DNA from: Rummeliibacillus suwonensis
GTDB taxonomy: Bacteria; Bacillota; Bacilli; Bacillales_A; Planococcaceae
Assembly: GCF_007896435.1 (NCBI RefSeq)
Contig: NZ_VCBL01000002.1
Coordinates: 392,001-456,000, forward strand
Length of the DNA: 64,000 nucleotides
Reading direction: 5' to 3'
In this document: positions 54,939-63,926 of the stretch, in pieces
Layout: each line of letters starts with the position of its first letter
How positions within the stretch are numbered: position 1 is the stretch's first letter
The notes under the pieces: generated by a model
What the model saw: only the letters and a program-made list of their open reading frames with translations
Told to the model about the DNA's origin: nothing
Database searches by the model: none
Position numbers and translations under genes: made by a program

Positions 54939-55724
54939 CTATTGAGCAGTATAACCGCCATCTAGAATGACTGCTTGTCCTGTGATACCTCTTGCTTTGT
55001 CACTTGCCAAGAATACAGCGTAGTCAGCAATCTCAGATACATCTAATAATCTTTTTTGAGGGACAAGCGGGAAAAATACTTCCTCAACAACTTTATCCAC
55101 ACTAATATTTCTTGTTTTTGCTATATCCTTCAATTGATTTTGTACAAGTGGCGTATCAACATAGCCTGGACACAAAGCATTCACTGTAATTCCGTGTTCA
55201 GCACCCTCTAAAGCTGCAACCTTTGTTAATCCAATCACTCCATGTTTGGCGCTATTATAGGCAGCTTTCCCAGCAAAACCAACTACTCCATTTATAGAAG
55301 CCATATTAATAACCCTTCCAAAGCCTTGTTTTTTCATCATTGGAAACACATTTTTAATCCCTATAAATGGTGCCGTTAACATGACCTTTACTAATAATTC
55401 GAATTTATCAGTCGGAAATTCCTCGATTGGCGCTACATGCTGAAGTCCTGCATTATTGACTAAAATATCAAGTTTACCAAAGGTTTCATATGCAAGTTCC
55501 AGACTATTTTTATAGACTTCTTCATCTGTAACATCACAAGGAGCCGATAAAGCTTCAAATCCCTGTTCCTTTAATTCTAATGCTATTTGATCACTTTTTT
55601 CTTTATTCATATCTGAAATAGCAACCTTTGCTCCCTCTTTTGCAAAAGTTTTAGCAATTTCTAACCCGATCCCACTTGCCGATCCGGTAATAAATGCTAC
55701 TTTTCCTTCTAATGTTCCACTCAT
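54939..55724 (-). CDS. 3-hydroxybutyrate dehydrogenase (SDR)
   Basis: 261 residues from the ATG after GGAGGAG. TGSASGIGLEIAK binds NAD, NNAGLQHVAPIEEFP and YNSAKHGVIGLTK (Y-x3-K) are the catalytic parts, with ITGQAVILDGGYTAQ at the end. This closely fits the D-3-hydroxybutyrate dehydrogenase subgroup. It turns 3-hydroxybutyrate into acetoacetate. It lies 41 bases after the GntP permease gene. Confidence 0.9.
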   Translation of the reverse strand: MSGTLEGKVAFITGSASGIGLEIAKTFAKEGAKVAISDMNKEKSDQIALELKEQGFEALSAPCDVTDEEVYKNSLELAYETFGKLDILVNNAGLQHVAPIEEFPTDKFELLVKVMLTAPFIGIKNVFPMMKKQGFGRVINMASINGVVGFAGKAAYNSAKHGVIGLTKVAALEGAEHGITVNALCPGYVDTPLVQNQLKDIAKTRNISVDKVVEEVFFPLVPQKRLLDVSEIADYAVFLASDKARGITGQAVILDGGYTAQ

Positions 55725-55765
55725 TATTTCTCCTCCTTTATCAAGGATGTCTCTGAATATATTTT

Positions 55766-57196
55766 TTATACAATACCAAACCAAGTGTAAAGAGCTATAG
55801 CGACGAACACAGCCAATGATTTAATAACTGTAATCATGAAAATATCACCATATGATTGTTTATGAGTTAATCCTGTTACCGCAAGCAAAGTAATAACTGC
55901 CCCGTTATGTGGAAGTGTATCCATTCCCCCTGATGCCATTGCCACAATACGGTGCATGACTTCCGGTGGAATATGAGCCGCAGTAATTGCTTTATTGTAT
56001 GTTTCGGCCATTGCACTTAATGCGATCCCCATACCTCCTGATGCAGAACCCGTAACACCAGCAAGAGCACTAGTCGTAACAGCTCCGTTAACTAAAGGGT
56101 TGGAAAAAGTACCTGATAATGCATGATTGATTTGAGCAAATCCAGGAAGTGCAGCGATAATTCCACCAAAACCATATTCAGATCCAGTATTCATAACCGC
56201 TAGTAATGAACCACCAATACTAGTATTAAGCCCTTCTTTCACCGTTGTCGTTACTCGATTCCACCCAAAAGCAAGAGCCGTAACGATTCCGACAACTAAT
56301 GCAATTTCAACTGCCCAAATTGCAGCATTTGCCTTTACATCCACTGTATAGTTATCTAATCCAATGGCAGCAAAATCAAAGCCATCCGGATACCATCTTG
56401 GTATAGCCGTAGTCAGATATCTATTCATCACTGCTACGAGGACAAGCGGTATAAACGCAAAAATTTGTCGAAATACAGATGGATTTGAGTTTATCGTAAT
56501 AGAATTTTCTTCATTTATAGGCACTTCAGCTGTTGCAGCAGTTTCATCTGCAATTCCAGAATAACCTTCCCCTGCTTTTTTAGCCTGTCTCCTTCTAAAC
56601 TCTAGATAAGCTAGGCCACCACCTAAGACAACAATGGCACCTAGTATTCCTAGAACAGGTGCAGCATAAATATCTGTCCCAAAGAAAGTAGTAGGGATAA
56701 CGTTTTGAATTTGTGGTGTTCCAGGTAAAGCATCCATTGTAAATGTAAATGCTCCAAGTGCAATGGTTGCTGGCATAAGTCTTTTTGGTATATCTGCCTC
56801 TTTAAATAATTGGACAGCAAACGGATAGATGGCAAAAACTGCTACAAATAAGCTAACCCCACTATAAGTTAAAATGGCACCTAAAAGGACAATGGTTAAC
56901 ATCGCTTGCTTTTTTCCTATCAAACGAATAATCGTTTTTGCAATAGATTCAGCAATTCCAGACATTTCAATGATTTTCCCGAATATCGCCCCTAATAAGA
57001 AAACGGGGAAATAATTTTTAATGAACCCCACCATTTTTTCCATATATATGCCAGAAAAGAATGGCAAAATATTTGCTGGATCTATACATAAAACTGCTAG
57101 TAACGCAAAAATAGGTGCCATTAATATAACTGAATATCCGCAGTAGGCAAAAAATATTAAAAGTCCTAGCGCAAGTAGAATAATCAATAAATCCAT
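55766..57196 (-). CDS. GntP-family permease (hydroxybutyrate type, YxjC-like)
   Basis: 476 residues and about 12 helices; FTMDALPGTPQIQNVIPTTF and ASGGMDTLPHNGAVITLLAV are GntP family signatures. In B. subtilis a GntP-type gene (yxjC) lies with scoAB and a hydroxybutyrate dehydrogenase, as here. It most likely imports 3-hydroxybutyrate. AGGGGG precedes ATG. Confidence 0.88.
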   Translation of the reverse strand: MDLLIILLALGLLIFFAYCGYSVILMAPIFALLAVLCIDPANILPFFSGIYMEKMVGFIKNYFPVFLLGAIFGKIIEMSGIAESIAKTIIRLIGKKQAMLTIVLLGAILTYSGVSLFVAVFAIYPFAVQLFKEADIPKRLMPATIALGAFTFTMDALPGTPQIQNVIPTTFFGTDIYAAPVLGILGAIVVLGGGLAYLEFRRRQAKKAGEGYSGIADETAATAEVPINEENSITINSNPSVFRQIFAFIPLVLVAVMNRYLTTAIPRWYPDGFDFAAIGLDNYTVDVKANAAIWAVEIALVVGIVTALAFGWNRVTTTVKEGLNTSIGGSLLAVMNTGSEYGFGGIIAALPGFAQINHALSGTFSNPLVNGAVTTSALAGVTGSASGGMGIALSAMAETYNKAITAAHIPPEVMHRIVAMASGGMDTLPHNGAVITLLAVTGLTHKQSYGDIFMITVIKSLAVFVAIALYTWFGIV

Positions 57197-57279
57197 AAGG
57201 ATCCCCCTTTAAAATTGAACATCATATGAAACCCATCCAAGTAGACTTTTAACCCTTATCTTTTCATACTGCGCCTCTA

Positions 57280-57495
57280 TTTATCCCGCTTTAACGAGCA
57301 GTAAGACCCCATCTCAAGATTTAGGGAGAAACGAAAAAGATAGATGGGGGATCAACTGCCCGTAAAAGTCCGATTGGTTTGGGCCAACAAGATGTTGGTT
57401 CCTCAGGTGTTGTCACAGGACGTGGCGCTTTTAACCTGAGTTCCTCTAGTTCAGTGGGGGATGAAGAAAACCCCCACTGATGGAGTTTCACTTTA
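57280..57495 (-). repeat. ATAAAG hairpin repeat, long form, reverse (copy K)
   Basis: A full long form read on the minus strand: ATAAAGTGAAACTCCATCAG, core GCGCCACGTCCTGTGACAAC, ACTGCTCGTTAAAGCGGGAT. Its ATAAAG supplies the stop codon of the thiolase gene. It separates thiolase from the permease gene within the operon. Confidence 0.9.
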
Positions 57496-58677
57496 TTTTT
57501 CAATTTCAATAATAGTCGCAACTCCTTGGCCGCCTCCAATGCATAAGGTAGCCAATCCATAGTGAGCATTACGACGTTGCATTTCATATAACAAAGTGAC
57601 CAGTATACGTGCACCACTAGCACCTATAGGATGGCCTAATGCAACCGCACCACCGTTGACATTCAGTATTTCTCTAGGAATGTTTAATTCTTTCCCTACT
57701 GCCAGTGATTGTGAAGCAAATGCTTCGTTTGCTTCAACAAGATCTATTGCATCCATCGTTAGCCCTGCTTTTTTTAGTGCCTTTTTTGTTGCAGGTACTG
57801 GCCCAATCCCCATAATTTTTGGATCTACACCTGCTGAACCATTGCCACGAATGATCGCGAGTGGTTTAACGCCCAGTTCTTTTGCCTTTTCTCGACTCAT
57901 TAATACCAATGCAGCTGCTCCATCATTAATACCAGATGCATTACCTGCAGTTACAGTACCGTCTTTCTTAAAAGCTGGTTTTAATTTAGCGAGCTTTTCA
58001 GAAGTGACTCCTTCACGTGGAAATTCATCTGTATCAAAAACAATTGGATTACCCTTACGTTGAGGAATTTCTATTGGCACAATCTCATTTTTGAATTTTC
58101 CTGTCTTAATAGCTACCTCTGTTTTTTGTTGGCTCCAAGCTGCAAATTCGTCTTGTTCTTCTCTACTGATATTGTATTTTTCTGCTATATTTTCAGCAGT
58201 GATTCCCATATGATAAGAATTAATAGAACATTGTAGACCGTCTAAAATCATACTGTCGTATATTTTCCCGTCGCCCATACGATACCCCGAACGTCCTTCT
58301 GTCAATAAGTAAGGTGCCATACTCATATTTTCCATTCCACCTGCCACTATAACTTCAGCATCACCTATCTGGATAGCTTGTGTAGCAAGATGGACAGCCT
58401 TCAATCCAGAACCACATAATTTATTAATGGCCATAGCAGTTACTTCAATTGGTAATCCCGCTTTAAGTGCGGCTTGTCGCGCAGGTCCTTGACCGAGACC
58501 AGCCTGAAGAACATTCCCCATGATGACTTCATCCACTTGTTCCCCTTGAATACCTGCACGAATTAAAGATTCTCTAATAACAATTGCCCCTAGCTCTGTA
58601 GCAGGTGTATTATGTAAAGCACCCATAAAACTACCAATTGGTGTTCTAACAGCACTTGCAATAACAACATCACGCAT
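57493..58677 (-). CDS. acetyl-CoA C-acetyltransferase (thiolase)
   Basis: 394 residues, standard length. Acyl-enzyme Cys88 in [27 protein letters not shown] with the His, and [11 protein letters not shown] with the second Cys. It splits acetoacetyl-CoA to two acetyl-CoA, the last step of ketone-body use. The stop TAA (57493-57495) is part of repeat copy K. Confidence 0.95.
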   Translation of the reverse strand: MRDVVIASAVRTPIGSFMGALHNTPATELGAIVIRESLIRAGIQGEQVDEVIMGNVLQAGLGQGPARQAALKAGLPIEVTAMAINKLCGSGLKAVHLATQAIQIGDAEVIVAGGMENMSMAPYLLTEGRSGYRMGDGKIYDSMILDGLQCSINSYHMGITAENIAEKYNISREEQDEFAAWSQQKTEVAIKTGKFKNEIVPIEIPQRKGNPIVFDTDEFPREGVTSEKLAKLKPAFKKDGTVTAGNASGINDGAAALVLMSREKAKELGVKPLAIIRGNGSAGVDPKIMGIGPVPATKKALKKAGLTMDAIDLVEANEAFASQSLAVGKELNIPREILNVNGGAVALGHPIGASGARILVTLLYEMQRRNAHYGLATLCIGGGQGVATIIEIEK

Positions 58678-58807
58678 ATAGTTATCCCCTTTATTTCTTC
58701 ATGTTTAAAACGCTATTTTTCTCCGTCATATGTCGTTCTCTTCTAAAAAATATACTAATCTTTTAGACTTGTTTTATTGAACACCCTTTGTTCTGTCTAT
58801 ATAAAGA

Positions 58808-59470
58808 TCATCGTGTAGAAACTAACTCAGGCGATACTGTAAATGAAGCTTCTGTTTTCGTTTTCACTTCTTCCATCGATACCCCTTCTTGTATTTCGAT
58901 TAGAAGCATTCCATTCGGAGTAAAATCAAAAACTGCTAAATCAGTGATTAATCGTTGTACAACTTGCTTTCCAGTAAGAGGTAATGTACATTCTTTTTTA
59001 ATCTTTGATTCACCATGTTTATTAACATGCTCCATTAGAACAATCACTTTTTTGGCACCATTCACAAGATCCATGGCTCCGCCCATCCCTTTTACCATTT
59101 TTCCTGGAATCATCCAGTTTGCTAAATCCCCTTGTTCAGATACTTCCATACCACCAAGAATCGCTAAATCTATATGCCCTCCTCGAATCATGGCAAATGA
59201 TTCTGCACTATCAAAAAAGGATGCACCCGGTACCGCTGTAACGGTTTCCTTACCAGCGTTGATGAGATCTGGATCTTCCATTCCTTCTAACGGATAAGCC
59301 CCAATACCTAATAGTCCATTTTCCGATTGAAGTAAAATGTTAAAATCAGTAGGAATTTCATTTGCGACAAGCGTAGGTATACCAATACCAAGATTGACAT
59401 TCATACCATCTTCAACTTCCTTAACGGCTCTCTTCACAATTTTAAGATGTGTATCTTTCATTTCCGACAC
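58808..59470 (-). CDS. scoB: 3-oxoacid CoA-transferase subunit B
   Basis: 220 residues; SENGLLG holds the catalytic Glu of family-I CoA transferases, and [28 protein letters not shown] is the family signature. With ScoA it moves CoA (from succinyl-CoA or acetyl-CoA) to acetoacetate. 14 bases after scoA. Confidence 0.93.
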   Translation of the reverse strand: MSEMKDTHLKIVKRAVKEVEDGMNVNLGIGIPTLVANEIPTDFNILLQSENGLLGIGAYPLEGMEDPDLINAGKETVTAVPGASFFDSAESFAMIRGGHIDLAILGGMEVSEQGDLANWMIPGKMVKGMGGAMDLVNGAKKVIVLMEHVNKHGESKIKKECTLPLTGKQVVQRLITDLAVFDFTPNGMLLIEIQEGVSMEEVKTKTEASFTVSPELVSTR

Positions 59471-59484
59471 TCCATTCTATTAAA

Positions 59485-60186
59485 TTAAGCTTTCACAACT
59501 GTGAGTTTCTCAATTCGTTTTTGATAATCCGTTCCAAGTAGAAGTCGTTGTACATAAATGCCTGGTAAATGAATTTCATCAGGATCTAATTCTCCTGGTT
59601 CAACGATTTCCTCCACTTCCGCAATCGTTATTTTTCCCGCCATAGCTGCAAGTGGATTAAAATTACGAGCTGTCTTTCGAAATACTAAGTTTCCAAGTGT
59701 ATCTGCTTTCCAAGCTTTTACTAGTGCAAAATCCCCTACAATTCCACGTTCAAGAAGATATGTTTTACCATCAAAATCCTTGGTTTCCTTCCCTTCAGCA
59801 ATTGGCGTCCCCATTCCTGTTGCTGTATAAAAGCCTGGGATTCCAGCTCCACCAGCACGAATTCTTTCTGCAAGAGTACCTTGTGGGACTAGCTCAACTT
59901 CTAATTCACCGCTTAAAAATTGCTGTTCAAACGTTTTATTTTCTCCTACATATGAAGAAATCATTTTTTTAATTTGACGATTAGCAAGTAATAACCCCAA
60001 TCCCCAATCATCTACTCCGCAATTATTACTCACAACAGTTAAATCTTTTGTGCCCTTTTCTTTAAGTGCTTGTATAGAAAATTCAGGAATCCCTGAAAGT
60101 CCAAAACCACCAACAATTAAAGTAGATCCGTCTTCAATATCAGAAACCGCTTCCACAAATGAATTCATCACTTTACTTTTCTTCAT
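59485..60186 (-). CDS. scoA: 3-oxoacid CoA-transferase subunit A
   Basis: 233 residues from the ATG after AAGGGG (an earlier ATG at 60204 overlaps that site). [12 protein letters not shown] is the family start signature and [23 protein letters not shown] is typical of the alpha subunit. First gene of the operon, divergent from the LysR gene. Confidence 0.93.
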   Translation of the reverse strand: MKKSKVMNSFVEAVSDIEDGSTLIVGGFGLSGIPEFSIQALKEKGTKDLTVVSNNCGVDDWGLGLLLANRQIKKMISSYVGENKTFEQQFLSGELEVELVPQGTLAERIRAGGAGIPGFYTATGMGTPIAEGKETKDFDGKTYLLERGIVGDFALVKAWKADTLGNLVFRKTARNFNPLAAMAGKITIAEVEEIVEPGELDPDEIHLPGIYVQRLLLGTDYQKRIEKLTVVKA

Positions 60187-60263
60187 ATAATTACCCCTTT
60201 GCATGGATACTAGCTTCTTATTACTACATAAATTAGTTTACAATTTAGCCTTTTATAAGTAAA

Positions 60264-60291
60264 ATTCATAAATAGAATAAATAGTATGAAT
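60264..60291. promoter_or_regulatory. candidate LysR operator
   Basis: ATTCATA (60264-60270) and TATGAAT (60285-60291) form a 7-base inverted pair 14 bases apart, between the divergent LysR and scoA genes. Confidence 0.4.
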
Positions 60292-60318
60292 ACAGCGAAT
60301 AAATGGAGGGGACATATC

Positions 60319-61218
60319 ATGGATCTACGACAGATACAGTTATTTATGGAGGTAGCAGACCAGCAAAGTTTTACAAAAGCAGCCGAGCATACATTCCTAT
60401 CCCAGCCTTCCCTCAGTAAAATTGTCAAAAGGCTAGAAGAGGAATTGCAGGTAGAACTATTTGATCGCTCTACACGACACCTTTCGTTAACAGATGCCGG
60501 CAAAACTGTCTATCAACAAGGTCAAAAATCTTTAGAATCTCTTTCAGAACTAAAGATCCTATTAGACGAACTAAGAAATGTTAAAACAGGGGAAATCAAA
60601 ATAGGCATACCACCATTAGTAGGTACCCTTGTTTTCCCCGATATGGCCCTTAAATTTCATGCAAAATATCCAAAAGTATGGCTTCAACTTGTTGAATTAG
60701 GTGCTAAAAGAATTGTTCAGCTTGTAGAAAATAGCGAGGTTGATTTGGCGATTTGTGTACTACCAGTGGATGAAGAAAAGTTGAACGTTTATCCCTTTAT
60801 TTCAGATGAATTTGTAGTATTTATTTACGATGAGCATCCACTTGCAAACAGAGAAAAATTGTCCATTAGTGAATTAAAAGATGAAAAATTCATCCTGTTT
60901 TCGGATGATTTCACCATACATGATTCAGTCATAAATGCTTGTCAAGCAAATGGATTTGAACCAAACGTTTCGTACAAGACTTCTCAGTGGGATCTAATCA
61001 CTGAACTAGTTTCAGCTAAGATGGGCATTGCCCTTTTGCCAAAATCAATCTTTTATAAACAAAATAATCCAAAGGTTAAAATGATTTCAATCAAAGATTC
61101 TGTTTTTCATTGGAGACTTGGCATTATCACTAAAAAGGACACCTATCACTCTTTTGCAACAAGAGAATTACTAAAAATGCTTATAGAAAATCCAAATGAG
61201 AAAAATTCTGCGAAATAA
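60319..61218 (+). CDS. LysR-family regulator of the hydroxybutyrate operon
   Basis: 299 residues from the ATG with GGAGGGG upstream; an ATG at 60286 is less likely. N-terminal winged helix (QIQLFMEVADQQSFTKAAEH, SQPSLSKIVKRLEEEL), substrate domain after residue 90. It is divergent from scoA, so probably an activator of that operon. The stop TAA (61216-61218) is within the ATAAAG that opens repeat copy L. Confidence 0.85.
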   Translation: MDLRQIQLFMEVADQQSFTKAAEHTFLSQPSLSKIVKRLEEELQVELFDRSTRHLSLTDAGKTVYQQGQKSLESLSELKILLDELRNVKTGEIKIGIPPLVGTLVFPDMALKFHAKYPKVWLQLVELGAKRIVQLVENSEVDLAICVLPVDEEKLNVYPFISDEFVVFIYDEHPLANREKLSISELKDEKFILFSDDFTIHDSVINACQANGFEPNVSYKTSQWDLITELVSAKMGIALLPKSIFYKQNNPKVKMISIKDSVFHWRLGIITKKDTYHSFATRELLKMLIENPNEKNSAK

Positions 61219-61383
61219 AGTGAAACTCCACGAGTGGGGTTTTCTTTATCCCCCACTGAACTAAAGGAACTCAGGTGTTGTCACATCCTGTGGCAACATC
61301 TGAGTGACCAACATCTTGCCCGCCCGAACCAATCGGACTTTTAAGGGTAGTTGATCTCTTACTGCCCGTTAAAGCAGGATAAA
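61215..61383 (+). repeat. ATAAAG hairpin repeat, long form with deletion (copy L)
   Basis: Begins ATAAAGTGAAACTCCACGAG with the core TCACATCCTGTGGCAAC and CCCGAACCAATCGG. The second hairpin lost its middle: TTGATC is joined to TCTTACTGCCC. Provides the LysR stop codon. Confidence 0.88.
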
Positions 61384-61392
61384 ATATTACTC

Positions 61393-61555
61393 AAATCAAT
61401 TTCATACTGCAAAATCCAGATAAAAAACGCGAACATTTTCCATTAATACGAGCATTGATGCTCAGACTTGTATGTTCTGCTCCAAACGGCGCTTTCCACA
61501 GGCTCGGCTTCAATCTCCTCGGATCAACACGATATTGGCTCCGAAGCCGTTGCCA
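61393..61555 (-). repeat. truncated inverted-end element (R4)
   Basis: AATCAATTTCAT, CGGCGCTTTCCACAGGCTCG and CTCGGATCAACACGATATTG match R2 from its left end, then similarity stops near 61555. It lies 10 bases after copy L. Confidence 0.7.
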
Positions 61556-61836
61556 ACTTAACCAATTGAATAAGACCCTTACTTTTCCAAAGTCGCAAAG
61601 GAGTATTCAAATTGAGATGATTTGCAAGTGAATTATTGAAGTCGCAAGCAAAATCATAAAATCTGGCATCCTTCTTGCCGTTACTTTTTGCATCCCTTCT
61701 TCCCTCCGCACCCCTTGCTTTAGGCTTTATCTTTCCATTGGGTAAGTGAGCAACCAAATCGCTTGCCTTAGAGTTCACTTCAAGGTTTACTATTGACGAG
61801 TATTAAAAATTGAATCAAAGAAAGTGGGAATAAAAA
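61556..61836. other. intergenic region with a doubtful reverse ORF
   Basis: A minus-strand frame (61524-61778, 84 codons) reads MNSKASDLVAHLPNGKIKPK and ends inside R4. It has no ribosome binding site and I think it is a repeat-derived or remnant frame. Nothing else is supported. Confidence 0.25.
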
Positions 61837-62574
61837 ATGCCAAAAGTTATCGTTATCACTGGTGCTTCAAGTGGCATAGGAGAAGCAGCCGCAAAATTAC
61901 TTGCTGAAAAAGGCAACAAGGTCGTACTTGGTGCGCGTCGTATGGAACGTTTAACTAAAATTAAAGAAGATATCGAAGCAAAAGACGGAGCTGCAGAAAT
62001 TTTAGCCACAGATGTGACAAAATTGGCAGATGTTGAAGCACTGGGAAAACTAGCTGTTGAAAAATTTGACCGCATTGATGTATGGATCAATAATGCTGGA
62101 TTAATGCCGCATTCAACATTTGATAAGCTAAAAATTGACGAATGGAATCAAATGATTGATGTCAATATCAAAGGTGTGCTACATGGTATTGCCGCTGGCC
62201 TGCCAACTATGCGTGAACAACGAGCAGGACATTTCATTAATATCTCTTCTATTGCTGGGCACATGACCCATCCAGGTGGTGGTGTATATAGTGCAACAAA
62301 ATATGCAGTGCTTGCAATTAGCGAAGCGTTACGTCAAGAAGAAGCACAAGTGGGTAGTAACATCCGCGTCACCGTTCTTTCTCCAGGAGCTATTGACACT
62401 GAATTACCACAACATATCACCGATGCAGATTTGAAAAATGGTATGGATAAATTATATGATGCGGTGGCCGTTCCAGCAGAACGTATGGCTGAAATCATTG
62501 CCTTTGCAATAGATATGCCGCAAGATACAACAATGAACGAAATCATCGTTCGTCCGACGGTACAAATACCTTAA
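61837..62574 (+). CDS. short-chain dehydrogenase/reductase
   Basis: 245 residues: TGASSGIGEAAAK NAD(P) loop, NNAGLMPHS, ISSIAGH and YSATKYAVLAI (Y-x3-K). The GARRMERL after strand 2 suggests NADP. Substrate unknown. Its stop overlaps the start of a broken reductase gene (TAATG), so the two were coupled. Nearest regulator is the MerR gene at 62931. Confidence 0.87.
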   Translation: MPKVIVITGASSGIGEAAAKLLAEKGNKVVLGARRMERLTKIKEDIEAKDGAAEILATDVTKLADVEALGKLAVEKFDRIDVWINNAGLMPHSTFDKLKIDEWNQMIDVNIKGVLHGIAAGLPTMREQRAGHFINISSIAGHMTHPGGGVYSATKYAVLAISEALRQEEAQVGSNIRVTVLSPGAIDTELPQHITDADLKNGMDKLYDAVAVPAERMAEIIAFAIDMPQDTTMNEIIVRPTVQIP

Positions 62575-62902
62575 TGAAAGGGAAGATAGTCATTTTAGGT
62601 GCCGCTGGTTAAATTTCTAGAATTCTGGTTTCTATGCTCCTTGTATAAACAGAGGCACAATTGATATTATTTGATAAAAACGTGTGCAACTAGAAGTTAA
62701 AAAAAGAGAAACAATAGTTGATGGTGATATTCTGGATCATGCTACCCTTTCTTTTACAATGGTTGACCAAGATATGGTTTATCTAAATACAGATAAACCA
62801 AACGTTGTGGTCGCAACCATTCAAGCGATGAATGAAAACAATGTTTCGTGATTAATTGTAGTTGGCGTATTAGGAGTCTATGATAAAGTATTTACTAAAT
62901 AA
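62574..62902 (+). pseudogene. broken NAD(P)H-binding oxidoreductase
   Basis: Starts MKGKIVILGAAG, a dinucleotide loop, then meets a stop. Later parts in other frames (ETIVDGDILDHATLSFTMVD, NVVVATIQAMNENNVS-stop, LIVVGVLGVYDKVF) fit an NmrA/SDR-like protein of about 210 residues with stops, frameshifts and an internal deletion. Confidence 0.75.
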
Positions 62903-62930
62903 AGTTTTTGTTTGAAGGAAGGCGCTATGT

Positions 62931-63311
62931 ATGAATATCAAAAAAGTAAGTGAATTAACCGGTGTCTCCTCTGATACCATTCGCTATTACGAGCGTATTG
63001 GATTAATTCCACCAGTGACAAGAAATATGCACGGCGTACGTAATTTTCAAGACATCGATATTCGTTGGATTGAATTTAGCAGACATATGCGAAATGCTGG
63101 TTTGTCAGTGGAAGCACTCATCGAATATATTCAACCTTTTCAAACAGGTGATGATAAAACCATCCCTGCTAGAATTGAAATCTTACAAGACCAAGTCAAT
63201 CTACTGAAAGAACGTATGCAAGAAATGCAAGAAGCGCATGACAAGCTAGTTTTTAAAATCAATAACTATGAAACACACATGATTCCTGCAGAGAAAAAAT
63301 TAGAACGATAG
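62931..63311 (+). CDS. MerR-family regulator
   Basis: 126 residues: VSELTGVSSDTIRYYERIGLIPPVTRN is the MerR helix-turn-helix, followed by a coiled-coil dimer helix (about 80-112) and a short tail without Cys, so it is not a metal sensor. It is like the YraB/AdhR type next to aldehyde or quinone reductases. It probably controls the flanking oxidoreductase genes, two of which are broken. Confidence 0.85.
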   Translation: MNIKKVSELTGVSSDTIRYYERIGLIPPVTRNMHGVRNFQDIDIRWIEFSRHMRNAGLSVEALIEYIQPFQTGDDKTIPARIEILQDQVNLLKERMQEMQEAHDKLVFKINNYETHMIPAEKKLER

Positions 63312-63429
63312 CACTAGGGTATAACAGCTTCAAAGTTCAGAGATACACCTTTCTTGTATTACTCCTCTTTTTTGTTCAATATACAGTGACGCACTTTTAA
63401 GAAGTAATATTTTTTGAGGGAGGGGCATT

Positions 63430-63655
63430 ATGGAAACAGTCACATTATCAAATGGTATACAGATGCCAAAACTCGGTTATGGTGTATATCAAATCACTGA
63501 CCTAAGAAAGTTTTGATGTATTTGACTTTGCGCTAACAAATAATGAAATAAAAAAAATCGCTACACTCTATCCAGTAAAAAGCTTATTCTTCTTGCATAC
63601 GATCCAGTAACGGTAAAATCCCACTAGCTTACGAGGATAAAGTTTTTCTTAGATA
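63430..63655 (+). pseudogene. aldo/keto reductase with internal deletion
   Basis: GGGAGGGG precedes ATG and [20 protein letters not shown], the start of an aldo/keto reductase. After about 27 codons the sequence jumps to FDFALTNNEIKKIATLYPVK, part of the C-terminal end, in another frame. About 230 codons are missing. Confidence 0.75.
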
Positions 63656-63810
63656 ACATTAAAAAAACTGATCAGAAAAAAGGTTGAAGAAGTTGTGTAA
63701 AAAATGTGGTAGGCATCATTTTTTGTCATAGTTTAAACTGGTTCTGTTCTCTCAATGCCAACATAAAACACAAATAGTATAAAATCATAGCACTTAGCTA
63801 CGATTTCCAC

Positions 63811-63850
63811 AAAAAAAATCCCTAAGAAATAATAATTCTTAAGGATTTTT
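63811..63850 (-). terminator. terminator of the tRNA cluster
   Basis: AAAATCCCTAAGAA (63815-63828) and TTCTTAAGGATTTT (63837-63849) form a stem; the A run at 63811-63818 serves as the U tail on the minus strand. Confidence 0.8.
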
Positions 63851-63853
63851 ATA

Positions 63854-63925
63854 TGACCCCTACGGGATTCGAACCCATGTTACCTCCGTGAAAGGGAGGT
63901 GTCTTAACCGCTTGACCAAGGGGCC
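63854..63925 (-). tRNA. tRNA-Glu (TTC)
   Basis: Reads on the minus strand from GGCCCCTTGGTCAAGCGGTT to GTTCGAATCCCGTAGGGGTC plus A. Anticodon loop CTTTCAC gives anticodon TTC. CCA is not encoded. It is the last tRNA of the cluster. Confidence 0.95.
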
Positions 63926-63926
63926 T

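Noticed and set aside
57321..57623. 100-residue minus-strand ORF across repeat K
   Set aside because: It is the repeat core read out of frame, overlapping the real thiolase gene.
61524..61778. 84-residue minus-strand protein
   Set aside because: Its end lies in truncated element R4 and it lacks a ribosome binding site.
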